A stretch of DNA of 64,000 nucleotides from Sphaerothrix gracilis (GTDB taxonomy: Bacteria; Cyanobacteriota; Cyanobacteriia; Phormidesmidales; Phormidesmidaceae), in the NCBI RefSeq assembly GCF_030405905.1, contig NZ_JASATW010000019.1:1-64000 (forward strand), given 5' to 3'. How positions within the stretch are numbered: the first letter of the stretch is position 1; every line of letters starts with the position of its first letter. The notes beneath the pieces are model-generated. The model searched no databases. It was not told the DNA's origin and saw nothing but the letters and a program-made list of their open reading frames with translations. Below, piece by piece: positions 53,724 through 62,275 of the stretch. Position numbers and translations under genes: made by a program.

Positions 53724-54410
53724 CTAGTAAGTCTCGGTGTTGGCATTAGAGCTGTTTGACTCCTCGGCGGCCTGAGCCTGTGATTTGAGCATCTGCTCTA
53801 GCGATCGCAGCCGCCCGTCGTAAGCCTGCTTAAAATCAGTAATTTGCTGCACTAACAGGCGCTGCTGCTGCTTCAGCCTTTCTGCCATCTGCTGGTCTAA
53901 GTCCAGCCGAAACTGCTGCAAAGCGGCATCAAGCTGGGCCGGATCTAGCGTCGGCTGAGGTGGCGGGGTGACGGGGGCTGACAGCGTGGCCGTCAGTTCG
54001 CTGCTGTTGCCCACAGTTGCTGGCTGAACAGGGTTTGCTACCGTGGGTTCATCTTCAGGCCAGTCCACTGAGGAGGCAGTCTCTGATTCCGAAACAGGTT
54101 GAGCTAGCTGCATCACTTCAATCCGGGCCTCATACTCCTCTCGCACCTGTTCGATCCGCTCAGCTAGCTGATCCTGATAGTGTTCAATTGTTTGAGCCAG
54201 CTCGGCCTTATAGCTTTGCCGCATCTGGTGAGCGTTTTCGTTTAGATGCTGTACCTGAGTCTGATCAAGCTGTTCGTGCTGTCGCTGCAACTGCTGCAGC
54301 ATTTTCCTTTGTTTTCGAATTCGCTGCTGCTGTAGCCAATAGACAATCAGGGCAATCAACAGTCCTACCAAGAAACCCAAGAGCACGTTCGCAGTCAGAA
54401 ACGAAGTCAT
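53724..54410 (-). CDS. Membrane-anchored coiled-coil hypothetical protein
   Basis: The 228-residue protein has one N-terminal membrane helix (VLLGFLVGLLIALIVYWL, residues 9-26) followed by a long charged, Gln-rich coiled coil (about 28-105), a Pro/Thr-rich linker and a second coiled coil (about 155-215). No catalytic motif is present. The layout resembles cyanobacterial structural or septum-linked proteins but I cannot identify it further. It is divergent from yqeK. Confidence 0.65.
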   Translation of the reverse strand: MTSFLTANVLLGFLVGLLIALIVYWLQQQRIRKQRKMLQQLQRQHEQLDQTQVQHLNENAHQMRQSYKAELAQTIEHYQDQLAERIEQVREEYEARIEVMQLAQPVSESETASSVDWPEDEPTVANPVQPATVGNSSELTATLSAPVTPPPQPTLDPAQLDAALQQFRLDLDQQMAERLKQQQRLLVQQITDFKQAYDGRLRSLEQMLKSQAQAAEESNSSNANTETY

Positions 54411-54560
54411 AACATTTGCTCCTCAGTGGCCTAACCCGTAACCACTGCTTCAGTCTACCTGGGGTCTGCGCTTTGAAACAGGGCTTAAAATGCTTCTAGA
54501 AAATCATCGTTTACAATGGCTTTAGAATGATATCAAAGGCCGTTCAAACTCTTCTAGCAT

Positions 54561-55181
54561 ATGACTCATTTTTCTAGCCATTTGCGCCAGCAAGTGCTGA
54601 GCTGGCTAGATGAAAATGTACCGCTACCTAGAATCAGGCATGTGCTGCGGGTTGAGCAACTAGCCGTCGAGCTAGCTCAGCATCATGGTTTCAGGGTTGA
54701 GCAGGCTGCCCAAGCTGGCCTGATGCACGACTTAGCCAAATATTTTCCGGCAGAGCGCCTGCTGCGCATGGCTCAACAAGCCAACTTAAGCCTTGATCCG
54801 GTGGCGATCGCTAACCCGCACCTGCTTCATGCGGAAATCGGCGCTATCGTAGCAGAAGAGGTGTTTGATCTTAAAGATGCCGTGGTTTTAGCCGCCATTC
54901 GCAATCACACGCTAGGCGCGCCCAACATGGACGCCATTAGCTGTGTTGTCTTTTTGGCCGATGCGCTAGAACCAGGTCGCGGGCAACAGAGTGACCTAAA
55001 TCGGCTCAGGCAGCTATGTTATGAAAACCTGTTTCAGGCTGTCTATGAAACCTGTGAACATACTCTCACGCAGCTAATCCGGTCAGGAAAGCTGATTCAT
55101 CCCCGTGCTGTCCGCACGCGCAATTGGTTTCTACAGGCCAGTCAGACGCATCCGGAGACGACTCGTTTATCCATTGGATGA
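54561..55181 (+). CDS. yqeK: HD-domain YqeK-like symmetrical Ap4A hydrolase
   Basis: The 206-residue HD-domain protein hydrolyses diadenosine tetraphosphate to two ADP in characterised relatives. Metal-binding motifs are visible: RHVLRVEQLAVELA, GLMHDLAKYF, HLLHAEIGAIVAEEVF, IRNHTLGAP and FLADALEPGR. It opens a compact plus-strand cluster yqeK-rsfS-CGLD27-asparaginase that is conserved in cyanobacteria, with yqeK next to rsfS also in Firmicutes. Length is normal. Confidence 0.9.
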   Translation: MTHFSSHLRQQVLSWLDENVPLPRIRHVLRVEQLAVELAQHHGFRVEQAAQAGLMHDLAKYFPAERLLRMAQQANLSLDPVAIANPHLLHAEIGAIVAEEVFDLKDAVVLAAIRNHTLGAPNMDAISCVVFLADALEPGRGQQSDLNRLRQLCYENLFQAVYETCEHTLTQLIRSGKLIHPRAVRTRNWFLQASQTHPETTRLSIG

Positions 55182-55239
55182 ACGGGCTTTAATGATTGAT
55201 GAACCGTAATTAGAGCTGAATTGAGGAAATGTAATTTTA

Positions 55240-55698
55240 ATGGCAGATCGTCCTAACTTTTTCACCGCTGAGCGCTTAGCAACCCCAGAAGCCCACTCCG
55301 CCACTGATGCGGCCTCTTTAGAAACGGCTAAGCAGCTTGCTATGGATATTGCTCACGCTGCTGACGATCGCAAGGCAGGCAACATTAAGATTCTTCAGGT
55401 AGCTGATGTCTCTTATTTGGCTGATTTCTTTGTGATTGTGACCGGCTTTTCCAACGTGCAGGTGAGAGCGATCGCGCGATCAGTTGAAGAAAAAGTAGAA
55501 GAAAACTGGCAGCGGCATCCACTGCGAACTGAAGGCACAACTGATAGTAGCTGGATTCTGCAAGATTACGGCGAAGTGATTGTGCATATCTTCTTGCCCC
55601 AAGAACGCGAATTTTATGACTTAGAGGCTTTTTGGGGCCATGCTCAAGAAGTTGCCTTTGAGCCATCTACGGGGGCCGCTCAGAGTCGCTTGCACTAA
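55240..55698 (+). CDS. rsfS: Ribosome silencing factor RsfS
   Basis: The 152-residue protein binds ribosomal protein uL14 and blocks joining of 30S and 50S subunits under starvation. The conserved core is AADDRKAGNIKILQVADVSYLADFFVIVTGFSNVQVRAIA, then HPLRTEGTTDSSWILQDYGEVIVHIFLPQEREFYDLEAFW. A ~35-residue N-terminal extension is usual in cyanobacteria. It sits 58 bp after yqeK. Confidence 0.94.
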   Translation: MADRPNFFTAERLATPEAHSATDAASLETAKQLAMDIAHAADDRKAGNIKILQVADVSYLADFFVIVTGFSNVQVRAIARSVEEKVEENWQRHPLRTEGTTDSSWILQDYGEVIVHIFLPQEREFYDLEAFWGHAQEVAFEPSTGAAQSRLH

Positions 55699-55759
55699 TT
55701 TTCTTTATTTTTAACAATAAAGAAAGGATGTCCATGCCTCGCCCTGGCGCTTGAATCAT

Positions 55760-56257
55760 ATGAAGCCTAGATCTACTCGCTGCCCGGTTCCCCCTGAACA
55801 GCAGCCGATTAATGAATATCAGCACATTCGCGGATCTTGGTTTTACAGTTGGGCTGCGCGCGATCTGCGGGGCTTCATTGTGCCTATTTTGATCTTATGG
55901 CTCATTAGCTGGCTGGTGAGCGGCCCTGTTTCGGCGGCCAGTTTCCCACCGCATAAAGTGCTGCCTAAGTTCTTAATTAGCGGTTCAGCTGGAGCGATTC
56001 TACTCCCCACTTTGGCGCTGCTGCAGCTCTATGTGGGCTGGATTCATGTGGGTAACCGCTTAAAAGCGAAAACCGTACCCTACGAAGAGTCGGGCTGGTA
56101 TGACGGTCAGGTTTGGCTAAAGCCAGAGGAAGTCGCTACTCGCGATCGCCTGATTGTAGACTATCAGGTACGGCCCTTGCTCAAGCGAATTCAGGCTTCT
56201 CTGGGAATTCTGGCGAGCTGCCTGCTAGCGGGGAGCCTGATTTGGCAGTTTGTATAA
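55760..56257 (+). CDS. CGLD27-family membrane protein (DUF1230)
   Basis: The ATG at 55760 is preferred to the TTG nine bases upstream. The ~165-residue protein has the family N-terminus (CPVPPEQQPINEYQHIRGSWFYSWA), two membrane segments (about 42-60 and 75-95) and a third near the C-terminus, with GRRL-like GNRLKAKTVPYEESGWYDGQVWLKPEEVATRDRLI between. CGLD27 is conserved in cyanobacteria, algae and plants; the plant homologue is chloroplast-located and linked to iron or photosynthetic acclimation. Function here is unconfirmed. Confidence 0.88.
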   Translation: MKPRSTRCPVPPEQQPINEYQHIRGSWFYSWAARDLRGFIVPILILWLISWLVSGPVSAASFPPHKVLPKFLISGSAGAILLPTLALLQLYVGWIHVGNRLKAKTVPYEESGWYDGQVWLKPEEVATRDRLIVDYQVRPLLKRIQASLGILASCLLAGSLIWQFV

Positions 56258-56299
56258 AGGTCATTGTGTTTATGACATTAATGTGTAAGAGTCTTAGCC

Positions 56300-57253
56300 A
56301 TGACTAAGGCCAAACGGACTCAAACAGCAGAAATTAAAGTTCAGCTATTGCGAGAGGGAATACCTGAGTCAGTACACCGAGCCCAGGCGGTCGTCTGCGA
56401 TAGCCGGGGGCGAGTCTTGTCAGTCGCAGGCAATGCTGAAACGGCCACCTTTATTCGCTCAGCCCTGAAGCCTTTCCAGGCTCTATCGGTCACTAAAACC
56501 GGCACGGTTGAGCGCTACGGCCTCACCGATCGCGACTTGGCTATCATCTGCAGCTCCCATCGGGGATTGATGGAGCAGGTTAGGCAGGTTTTCAATATTC
56601 TTTGGCGCAGTGATGTAGATCCGACCCTGCTGCAATGTCCAGTCCCTGAGGGCAAGCGCAGCCCCTTACAGCACAACTGCTCCGGTAAACACGCCGGTAT
56701 GCTGGCTGTGTGTCAGCAGCGCAAATGGCCGCTCAACACCTATCTCCAGCGCAGCCACCCGCTGCAGCAGCTCATCCTGCAACAGGTGGCGGAACTGCTA
56801 GGGATGCCCGCTGACGAGTTTATCTGTGCCCATGATGACTGCGGCGCACCGACTTACTTTATGCAGATTGGGCAGATGGCGACGCTGTTTGCCAAGCTGG
56901 CTTCAGGCGATAGCGTCGATATGGAACGCATTGTGCGAGCAATGACCAGCTATCCAGCCTTGGTGGCGGGACATGAAGCGTTTGACACGGATTTGATGCG
57001 GCTGACAGAAGGTGAAATTGTCAGCAAGTCGGGGGCTGAGGGCATTCAGTGTGTCGGCCGGGTTGGGGCTGGCTTAGGGCTGGCCGTCAAAGTGATGGAC
57101 GGAGCTAAACGGGCTAAGTATGCGGTTGCCATCCACTTACTGAAGCAGCTCGGCTGGATTACTCCCTCAATCGCTGAGAACTTAGCGGAAACCTATTTGG
57201 TTTTGGGCGATTTTAAGCGGCTTGATGTCATGGGTGAGATTGAAATCCTTTAG
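56300..57253 (+). CDS. L-asparaginase II-family (AnsA-like) hydrolase
   Basis: The 317-residue protein belongs to the asparaginase II family related to Rhizobium L-asparaginase. Motifs include ALKPFQALSVTKTG, IICSSHRGLMEQV, LQHNCSGKHAGMLAVC, ICAHDDCGAPTYFMQIGQMA and VSKSGAEGIQCVGR, where Ser/Lys/Cys residues form the active site in characterised members. It hydrolyses asparagine to aspartate and ammonia if functional. It is the last gene of the yqeK-rsfS-CGLD27 cluster. Confidence 0.88.
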   Translation: MTKAKRTQTAEIKVQLLREGIPESVHRAQAVVCDSRGRVLSVAGNAETATFIRSALKPFQALSVTKTGTVERYGLTDRDLAIICSSHRGLMEQVRQVFNILWRSDVDPTLLQCPVPEGKRSPLQHNCSGKHAGMLAVCQQRKWPLNTYLQRSHPLQQLILQQVAELLGMPADEFICAHDDCGAPTYFMQIGQMATLFAKLASGDSVDMERIVRAMTSYPALVAGHEAFDTDLMRLTEGEIVSKSGAEGIQCVGRVGAGLGLAVKVMDGAKRAKYAVAIHLLKQLGWITPSIAENLAETYLVLGDFKRLDVMGEIEIL

Positions 57254-57316
57254 TTTTCGCCCTGAAAAGAAATTGTTGTCGTTTTGACCAAAGTTCAGCT
57301 ATAGTGGGAAATACGT

Positions 57317-57393
<77 letters not shown>

Positions 57394-57396
57394 AAT

Positions 57397-57439
57397 AAAA
57401 CAAAAGCCCTTAGATATTTCATCTAAGGGCTTTTGTTTT
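57397..57439. terminator. Bidirectional terminator after tRNA-fMet
   Basis: A 19-bp stem (core GCCCTTAGAT / ATCTAAGGGC) with A-rich left arm and T-rich right arm terminates both the plus-strand tRNA and the minus-strand aminotransferase gene that ends at 57464. Confidence 0.92.
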
Positions 57440-57463
57440 ATCCGATAGGTTTAGCCTAATGCG

Positions 57464-58627
57464 CTATAAAAACTCAGCCATACGCTGAACGGCAGCTTCT
57501 AAAATATCCGGCGGGTGCACCAGGGCAAAGCGCACATAGCCTTCCCCAGATTTGCCAAAGCCAATGCCGGGAGAAGCAGCTACGCCAGTTGTCTTAACCA
57601 GTTGAGTACAAAAGCCAATAGAATTCTGGCTCCAGGGATCCGGCAGCTTGGCCCAAATGTACATCGTGGCGGTTGGCGTGGGCACCGACCAGCCAATTTT
57701 GTGTAGGGCTTGCACAAAGCGATCGCGCCGCTGCTGAAAAGTCTCTACGGCCTGACGAACCGAATCTTGAGGGCCAGAAAGCGCCGCGATCGCGCCGTTG
57801 AGAATGCCGCGATACTGGTTGAAGTCAATGCAGGCTTTCACCTGCCGCAGAGCCTGAATCACCTGGGGGTTGCCGATGGCATAGGCAACGCGAAAGCCCC
57901 CCATGTTGTAAGACTTAGACAGGCTGAATAGCTCCACGGAAACTCGCTTTTGCGGATCTGCCTCCAACACAGAGGGGGCATGATCGCGGTCAAAGACCAT
58001 GTCGGTATAGGGAAAGTCATGCACCAGCACCAGTCCATGTTGCTGGCAAAAATCCACGGCCTGTCGGAAAAAGTCGAGGGAAGCGACTGCCGTTGTTGGG
58101 TTATGGGGATAGCTCAACACCATCAGGCGCGACTGGGCCAGAACAGGCTCCGGAATTTCCGCGAAAACGGGCAGGAAGTCGTTTTCAGCCCGCAGGGGCA
58201 TGGGATAAATCTGGCCGTTAGCCAAATAGACGCCGCCCGCGTGGGAAGGGTAGCCCGGATCCATCAGCAGGGCAAAATCCCCCGGATTGAGAATGGCTAG
58301 AGGTAAATGGGCTGTCCCTTCCTGGGAACCAATCAGGGCCAGTACCTCAGTCTCTGGATCGACTTCGATACCAAACTTATGGGTATACCAAGCAGCCGCA
58401 GCCTGCCGGAATGGCCGCGTACTGTGAAACAGAGAATAACCGTGCGTGCTGGGATCTTGGAGCGACTGGGCGATCGCTGCTAGCACATGGGGCGGGGCAG
58501 GCAGATCGGATGAGCCAAGCGACAGGTCAATAATAGTTTGTCCCTGAGCTATAGCTTCAGCCTTGGCCTGATCCATATCGGCAAAAACGTTGGCTTGAAG
58601 CGGTTGAAGTCGCTGAGCAATCTGCAT
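57464..58627 (-). CDS. PLP-dependent class I/II aminotransferase
   Basis: The 387-residue fold-type I enzyme shows IIDLSLGSSDLPAPPHVL near the N-terminus, LMDPGYPSHAGGVYLA, YPHNPTTAVA (substrate/cofactor Asn), VHDFPYTDMVFD and the PLP lysine in LFSLSKSYNMGGFRVAYAIG. Arg in EGYVRFALVHP binds the substrate carboxylate. It resembles LL-diaminopimelate-aminotransferase-like and other aspartate-type enzymes of cyanobacteria; the exact substrate is uncertain. It is upstream-coupled to a thioredoxin gene, 20 bp away, both on the minus strand. Confidence 0.87.
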   Translation of the reverse strand: MQIAQRLQPLQANVFADMDQAKAEAIAQGQTIIDLSLGSSDLPAPPHVLAAIAQSLQDPSTHGYSLFHSTRPFRQAAAAWYTHKFGIEVDPETEVLALIGSQEGTAHLPLAILNPGDFALLMDPGYPSHAGGVYLANGQIYPMPLRAENDFLPVFAEIPEPVLAQSRLMVLSYPHNPTTAVASLDFFRQAVDFCQQHGLVLVHDFPYTDMVFDRDHAPSVLEADPQKRVSVELFSLSKSYNMGGFRVAYAIGNPQVIQALRQVKACIDFNQYRGILNGAIAALSGPQDSVRQAVETFQQRRDRFVQALHKIGWSVPTPTATMYIWAKLPDPWSQNSIGFCTQLVKTTGVAASPGIGFGKSGEGYVRFALVHPPDILEAAVQRMAEFL

Positions 58628-58647
58628 GATAACTATGATGGGGGAGA

Positions 58648-58986
58648 CTAAGCGGGCGAAGAGACATGCGCTTCGAGCAGTTGCTGAATTTGAGGCTTGC
58701 TGATGGCCCCTTCGCTGTCGGCTACAACTTCTCCTGCCTTGAAAAGCCGTAAAGCGGGTACCCCTTCTACGTTGTAGGTGGCAACGGCTTCAGGATTAGG
58801 ATCTACTTCCATCTTAACGATTTTGAGGCGATCGCCATATTCGCTAGCCAGATCGCCCATGATGGGAGACATCAAACGACAGGGGCCGCACCAAGAAGCC
58901 CAAAAGTAAACCAGTACAGGTTCGCTGGCCTGCAGGACCTCGGACTGAAACTCGTTATCTTGAATGACGGTGGGTTCGTGACTCAT
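58648..58986 (-). CDS. Thioredoxin-family protein
   Basis: The 112-residue protein has the thioredoxin fold with active site WCGPCR (Cys33, Cys36), FWAS before it, cis-Pro in VEGVPALRLFKAGEV and normal length. The start MSHEPTVIQDNEFQSEVL gives the family N-terminus. It reduces disulphides in the cytoplasm, probably fed by ferredoxin- or NADPH-thioredoxin reductase. The next gene on the same strand is the aminotransferase 20 bp downstream, so they are likely co-transcribed. Confidence 0.92.
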   Translation of the reverse strand: MSHEPTVIQDNEFQSEVLQASEPVLVYFWASWCGPCRLMSPIMGDLASEYGDRLKIVKMEVDPNPEAVATYNVEGVPALRLFKAGEVVADSEGAISKPQIQQLLEAHVSSPA

Positions 58987-59160
58987 GATGCTTAGTGCGT
59001 AGTGTGATTAAGAAACGATCGCTTCTCCAGCTTATATCGAGTCTGAGTCAGGCCAAAAGTAGGCACGACAATTTAGGCTCAAGACTGCCGCCTGGCTGGC
59101 CAGCCCTTCCAGGGTTGCGACAATCTCAATCGCCGTTCTAAATTTCAAGACTACAAGAAA

Positions 59161-59189
59161 CGGGTAGCAGCCAAAAATGCTGTTACCCG
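59161..59189 (-). terminator. Probable terminator of vipp1
   Basis: CGGGTAGCAGC and GCTGTTACCCG form an 11-bp stem with one G-T pair, followed on the minus strand by TTTCTTG. It lies about 65 bp past the vipp1 stop. Confidence 0.6.
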
Positions 59190-59252
59190 CTAACGTCTTA
59201 ATTGAGGCGCAGAACTCATGGATCTTCTAAATCTTTGAGTCTGTACCCGGTA

Positions 59253-60038
59253 TTAGAGCTGATCGAGCTGAGACTTGAGCGCTTCTAGCTCAGCATCTAC
59301 GGCTTCGTCCTTAGCATCGTCTTTGGGTTCTGTAGCGGGCGTTTCAGCAGCGGGCAGGGCACCCTGGTCGGGAGCCGCGCCACCGAGTACCTGAGCCTTC
59401 ATTGCGGCTAGCTCATCATCGACATCATTACCCGCTTCTAAGGCAGCAAACTGACTTTCTAAATCAGCTCCAGCCAGTTCGTGAGCCGCCTGTGACCGAG
59501 CTTCTAGCTGCAAAATCTTTTCTTCCATGCGATCGAAGGCACCCATCGCACTGCCAGTGCTCATGCGGCCCATCGTATTCTGCAACTGCTCGTTAGCCTT
59601 AGCCGCGCTGGCCCTAGCCTTGAGCATATCTTTTTTGGTTTTGGCCTCAGAAATTTTGCTCTCTAGGGCAATGAGGTTTTTCTTCAGCGTGTCTACTGTA
59701 GCTTCTTGCTGATCGAGCTGCGCTTTAAGAGCGGCTGAGGTTTCTGACTGCGCTTTTTTGCGGACTAAGGCTTCGCGGGCTAAGCTTTCATCTCCCTTCT
59801 GGATGGCTAGCTGTGCCCGCTGCTGCCAGGTGTTGGCCTCGGCCTGAGCGCGATTTTGCTGCTGCTGCACGCGCTTCTGACTGGCGATCGCGCTGGCAAC
59901 CGCCTGGCGCATCTGCACCAAATCTTCCTGCATATCAATGATGGCTTGATCCAAAATCTTTTCAGGATCCTCAGCAGCACTGACCGCCGCATTCAGATTG
60001 GAGCGAACAACTCGGCTCACGCGATCGAATAAACCCAT
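59253..60038 (-). CDS. vipp1: Vipp1/IM30, PspA-family membrane-remodelling protein
   Basis: Starting at MGLFDRVSRVVRSNLNAAVS (ATG 60038, 15 codons inside the longest frame), the ~261-residue protein has helix 0 at the N-terminus, then the PspA coiled coil (EDPEKILDQAIIDMQEDLVQMRQAVASAIA, VRKKAQSETSAALKAQLDQQ) and an extra C-terminal helix (DAELEALKSQLDQL) after an acidic linker. That C-terminal helix separates Vipp1 from PspA. Vipp1 forms rings and carpets on thylakoid and inner membranes, needed for thylakoid maintenance and stress protection. Confidence 0.93.
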   Translation of the reverse strand: MGLFDRVSRVVRSNLNAAVSAAEDPEKILDQAIIDMQEDLVQMRQAVASAIASQKRVQQQQNRAQAEANTWQQRAQLAIQKGDESLAREALVRKKAQSETSAALKAQLDQQEATVDTLKKNLIALESKISEAKTKKDMLKARASAAKANEQLQNTMGRMSTGSAMGAFDRMEEKILQLEARSQAAHELAGADLESQFAALEAGNDVDDELAAMKAQVLGGAAPDQGALPAAETPATEPKDDAKDEAVDAELEALKSQLDQL

Positions 60039-60956
60039 GACTCTATTTATCCCTTCTAACTCTGATGTTCTCTCATAAGACAACTGGCAAGCCTTTTGCG
60101 ATAGCTTGCTTCAGCCGCAGCAAGCCCCAAAGAGGCATCTAGGGCTATGGAACAGTCTTAGCACATTTGAGAGGGGATGGCGGCGATCGCGCAGGGTGGC
60201 TTTATGTTTAGCTAAATAGGGGAAGCGTCTTGAGTCTAAAAGCGGCTGTCTGCAGCACCTAACAAAATATTCTCAATAAAGGTTATGTGTTGTTTGCTAC
60301 AGTCTGCTTTTATGGCATAGACAAGCTAGAGGCCGGCAGAAGTCCTGTATTTGGGCATAACGGTCACCGACTGTAGCGGTTTTTGAGGACATCTATAAGA
60401 CTGCTCGGCCAGTTTACCAAGTATCCGTATCTCAAATTCAATCAGTTATCAAATAAAGGCTTTATCTGCAAACATACTGAGTCATCATTTAAGCCAAAAG
60501 CTTGTGAAGATTGTCTAATAAATTATCAACATCAACTCGAATATAAAGACTTGATGAAATGAATGTATAGATAACTTGAATCTTGCAATCTAAACGGCAG
60601 ACATAAAATTTTTCGGAGACATTTTGCGGTTTGATTAAACTGTGGTGTATCTGCTGTAGCCCAATAGAATAGGGCAATTTATCATTCCGCTCTGCTTTTA
60701 AGGCATTGACCCAGGTAATATTTATTGCTTGGTGATTTGACCCAATTCGCGGTAAATGCTGATAAAAATGCGTTTTGAGAAGATGGTTTCAGCTATTTAG
60801 CGGATTCTTACTTGAAATGAGTAATGTTAGTTTTTAGATATAAATAAGTCTTGAATTTTCAAAGTGAAAAGTTCCTACTTCAGGATTTCAATTTTAGCCA
60901 GTAGGATCCACACTTTTCCCTTAGGACTCGGTTAACAGCTCATTGGTTTTTGAAGA
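60039..60956. other. Long AT-rich intergenic region upstream of vipp1
   Basis: About 900 bp lack a convincing gene. A 62-codon minus frame (60489-60677) has no family resemblance or ribosome-binding site. Several AT-rich blocks (60410-60560, 60780-60880) could contain promoters for vipp1 on one side and the Npun_R1517-like gene on the other. No tRNA or known RNA motif is recognised. Confidence 0.35.
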
Positions 60957-61229
60957 ATGAACAGTTCGCTTAATCCAACTCCTGATGATATGCCCGGTGT
61001 ATATGAGTGTGAAATCCACCTCAAATTTCGCCTGATTGAAGAGAACTTGCCCGTTCGCGATCGCGAACAACTCATTCAGCTACTGGTTGATGCTTTTGCC
61101 TATGGCAGCGATGACTATCTAGAAACGCTTCACACCGATGTTCAGGTGCAACAGCTTTCTGAGCTAGAGGCTTCCCCCCAGCTTCGTCGTCAGCTTATTC
61201 GCCTGCGCAATTCTGTCTGCTCCGCTTGA
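60957..61229 (+). CDS. Small Npun_R1517-like conserved protein
   Basis: The 90-residue protein has PGVYECEIHLKFRLIEENLPVRDREQLIQLLVDAFAYGSDDYLETLHTDVQVQQLSELEASPQLRRQLIRLRN as its core, a pattern I recognise from cyanobacterial proteins annotated as the Npun_R1517 family (a regulator linked to heterocyst differentiation in Nostoc). The family occurs outside heterocyst formers too, so its presence does not show that this organism differentiates. No DNA-binding motif is obvious. It lies 150 bp before tRNA-Glu. Confidence 0.65.
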   Translation: MNSSLNPTPDDMPGVYECEIHLKFRLIEENLPVRDREQLIQLLVDAFAYGSDDYLETLHTDVQVQQLSELEASPQLRRQLIRLRNSVCSA

Positions 61230-61378
61230 CCACTACCTGTTTCATACCTGAGGGGTCTCACATCTGAGGGTACAGCGCATAAGCTTAATATCGTCGGTAG
61301 AAAAATCTCAAAAATTTTTTTGCTGTAAATTGACACTGGCAGCGCAGTTCGGTATATTGGAAAACGTTGAAAGGCTGT

Positions 61379-61451
61379 GCCCCCATCGTCTAGAGGCCTA
61401 GGACACCTCCCTTTCACGGAGGCGACGGGGATTCGAATTCCCCTGGGGGTA
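61379..61451 (+). tRNA. tRNA-Glu (anticodon TTC)
   Basis: The 73-nt cloverleaf starts GCCCCCATCGTCTAGAGGCC, with anticodon stem CCTCC/GGAGG around CTTTCAC? loop (TTC), T-loop GATTCGAATTC and acceptor 3' strand TGGGGGT plus discriminator A. G1 pairs with U72 as in many tRNA-Glu genes. CCA is not encoded. In cyanobacteria this tRNA also feeds tetrapyrrole synthesis. Confidence 0.95.
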
Positions 61452-61473
61452 TTACTACTAGGCTACGAAGCAT

Positions 61474-61507
61474 CAAGCCCTGAGAGCAGCAAAAGCCCTC
61501 AGGGCTT
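61474..61507 (+). terminator. Hairpin after tRNA-Glu, overlapping the degenerate CRISPR repeat
   Basis: CAAGCCCTGAG and CTCAGGGCTT pair around AGCAGCAAAAGCC, and TTTGATTTGG follows on the plus strand. It looks like the terminator of tRNA-Glu, yet its right arm merges into the sequence of the leader-distal, degenerate CRISPR repeat. Confidence 0.6.
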
Positions 61508-61673
61508 TGATTTGGTTTGGGTGGAACGCCAAGCGAGTCGTAGAACAGGCGTTCACTTATGTGGTTTCAATCCCTGAGAGGGCTTTGGTTTGGTTGGAAC
61601 CTGCTGCCGGGAAATTGTCTCCCTCGTCACGTCATTGTTTCAATCCCTGAGAGGGCTTTGGTTTGGTTGGAAC
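61491..61673 (-). CRISPR. Short CRISPR array: two perfect 37-bp repeats, one degenerate terminal repeat, two 36-bp spacers
   Basis: Perfect repeats lie at 61637-61673 and 61564-61600. On the minus strand the repeat begins GTTCCAACCAAACC and ends CAGGGATTGAAAC, giving the standard 8-nt crRNA tag ATTGAAAC, so the array is transcribed leftwards, in line with the cas genes. The third repeat ends at 61527 and is degenerate on its distal side, as terminal repeats often are. Spacers are 61601-61636 and 61528-61563, both exactly 36 bp. The array is minimal and probably no longer growing because cas1 is missing. Confidence 0.9.
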
Positions 61674-61750
61674 GGCGGGGCTTGCAAAGGGTTATGGTAT
61701 TTGGTTTTCCAGGTTCGGATGCGCGGATTGCCCAAATCATAGCGTCTTAA
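61674..61750 (-). promoter_or_regulatory. CRISPR leader
   Basis: The DNA directly upstream of the first repeat (minus strand) reads GGGCAATCCGCGCATCCGAA followed by CCTGGAAAACCAAATACC, which resembles leaders I know from cyanobacterial I-D or III arrays. A second CGCGGATTG block occurs at about 61819-61827, possibly an old partial copy. Function inferred from position. Confidence 0.5.
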
Positions 61751-61932
61751 CTAGAGAAAAGCTAATTTAAGCATGGAAGAAATTGTATGAAATCCAAGAA
61801 AAACAAGGCGTATAGCCGTTGCGCGGATTGTTCAAGCCAGAGCGATCGCCGAAAGCATTATTCAGTAAGGATTTGAGCATGATTGAGAGTATTCAAGCCA
61901 TCAAACACCTGCCCACTCGCGCAGACTAATAC

Positions 61933-62247
61933 TTAGGCAAAAAAGACCGTATCATCTCGAACCGCCTCACCTCCAATACGCTCCACCTTTCGCTGACAGC
62001 ACTCACACAAAAAATAGAAGCGGATACTATCTTCCTCCGATTTAATCAATTTATTCAAGCGGTTGCGCAGCTTTGTGTACTGAGTTGCTGTCAAACTACA
62101 CTCGAACACGCTGAACTGCATCCACTGACCAAATGAACATCGTTCCTCAACTGGAAATCGTTTTGACACCTTGAAGATATTCATAGCTGCTGCAAAAGCA
62201 ACTTGATACACCTCCAAATCTCGATAAACTTTCACAAACTTACCCAT
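61933..62247 (-). pseudogene. cas2: Chimeric cas2: four-helix-bundle (S23/IVP) N-terminus fused to Cas2 C-terminal two thirds
   Basis: The frame (start ATG 62247; GTG 62289 also in frame) opens MGKFVKVYRDLEVYQVAF and AMNIFKVSKRFPVEER, the start of an S23/intervening-sequence four-helix-bundle protein. It then switches to Cas2: SFGQWMQFSVFECSLTATQY, KLRNRLNKLIKSEEDSIRFY and the ending VERIGGEAVRDDTVFFA. The first Cas2 beta strand, with the metal-binding Asp and the YDI.DD motif, is absent. The product is unlikely to be a working adaptation subunit. A deletion joining two genes with loss of cas1 and cas4 is the simplest origin. Confidence 0.75.
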
Positions 62248-62275
62248 ATGCAACCCATTGGATATATCCGTTCCC

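Noticed and set aside
60489..60677. 62-codon minus-strand frame upstream of vipp1
   Set aside because: AT-rich, no ribosome-binding site, no recognisable pattern or terminator.
61751..61932. Short plus-strand frames between leader and cas2 that could suggest a toxin-antitoxin remnant
   Set aside because: They are 15-30 codons with no recognised family; the similarity is limited to a repeated CGCGGATTG block also found in the leader.
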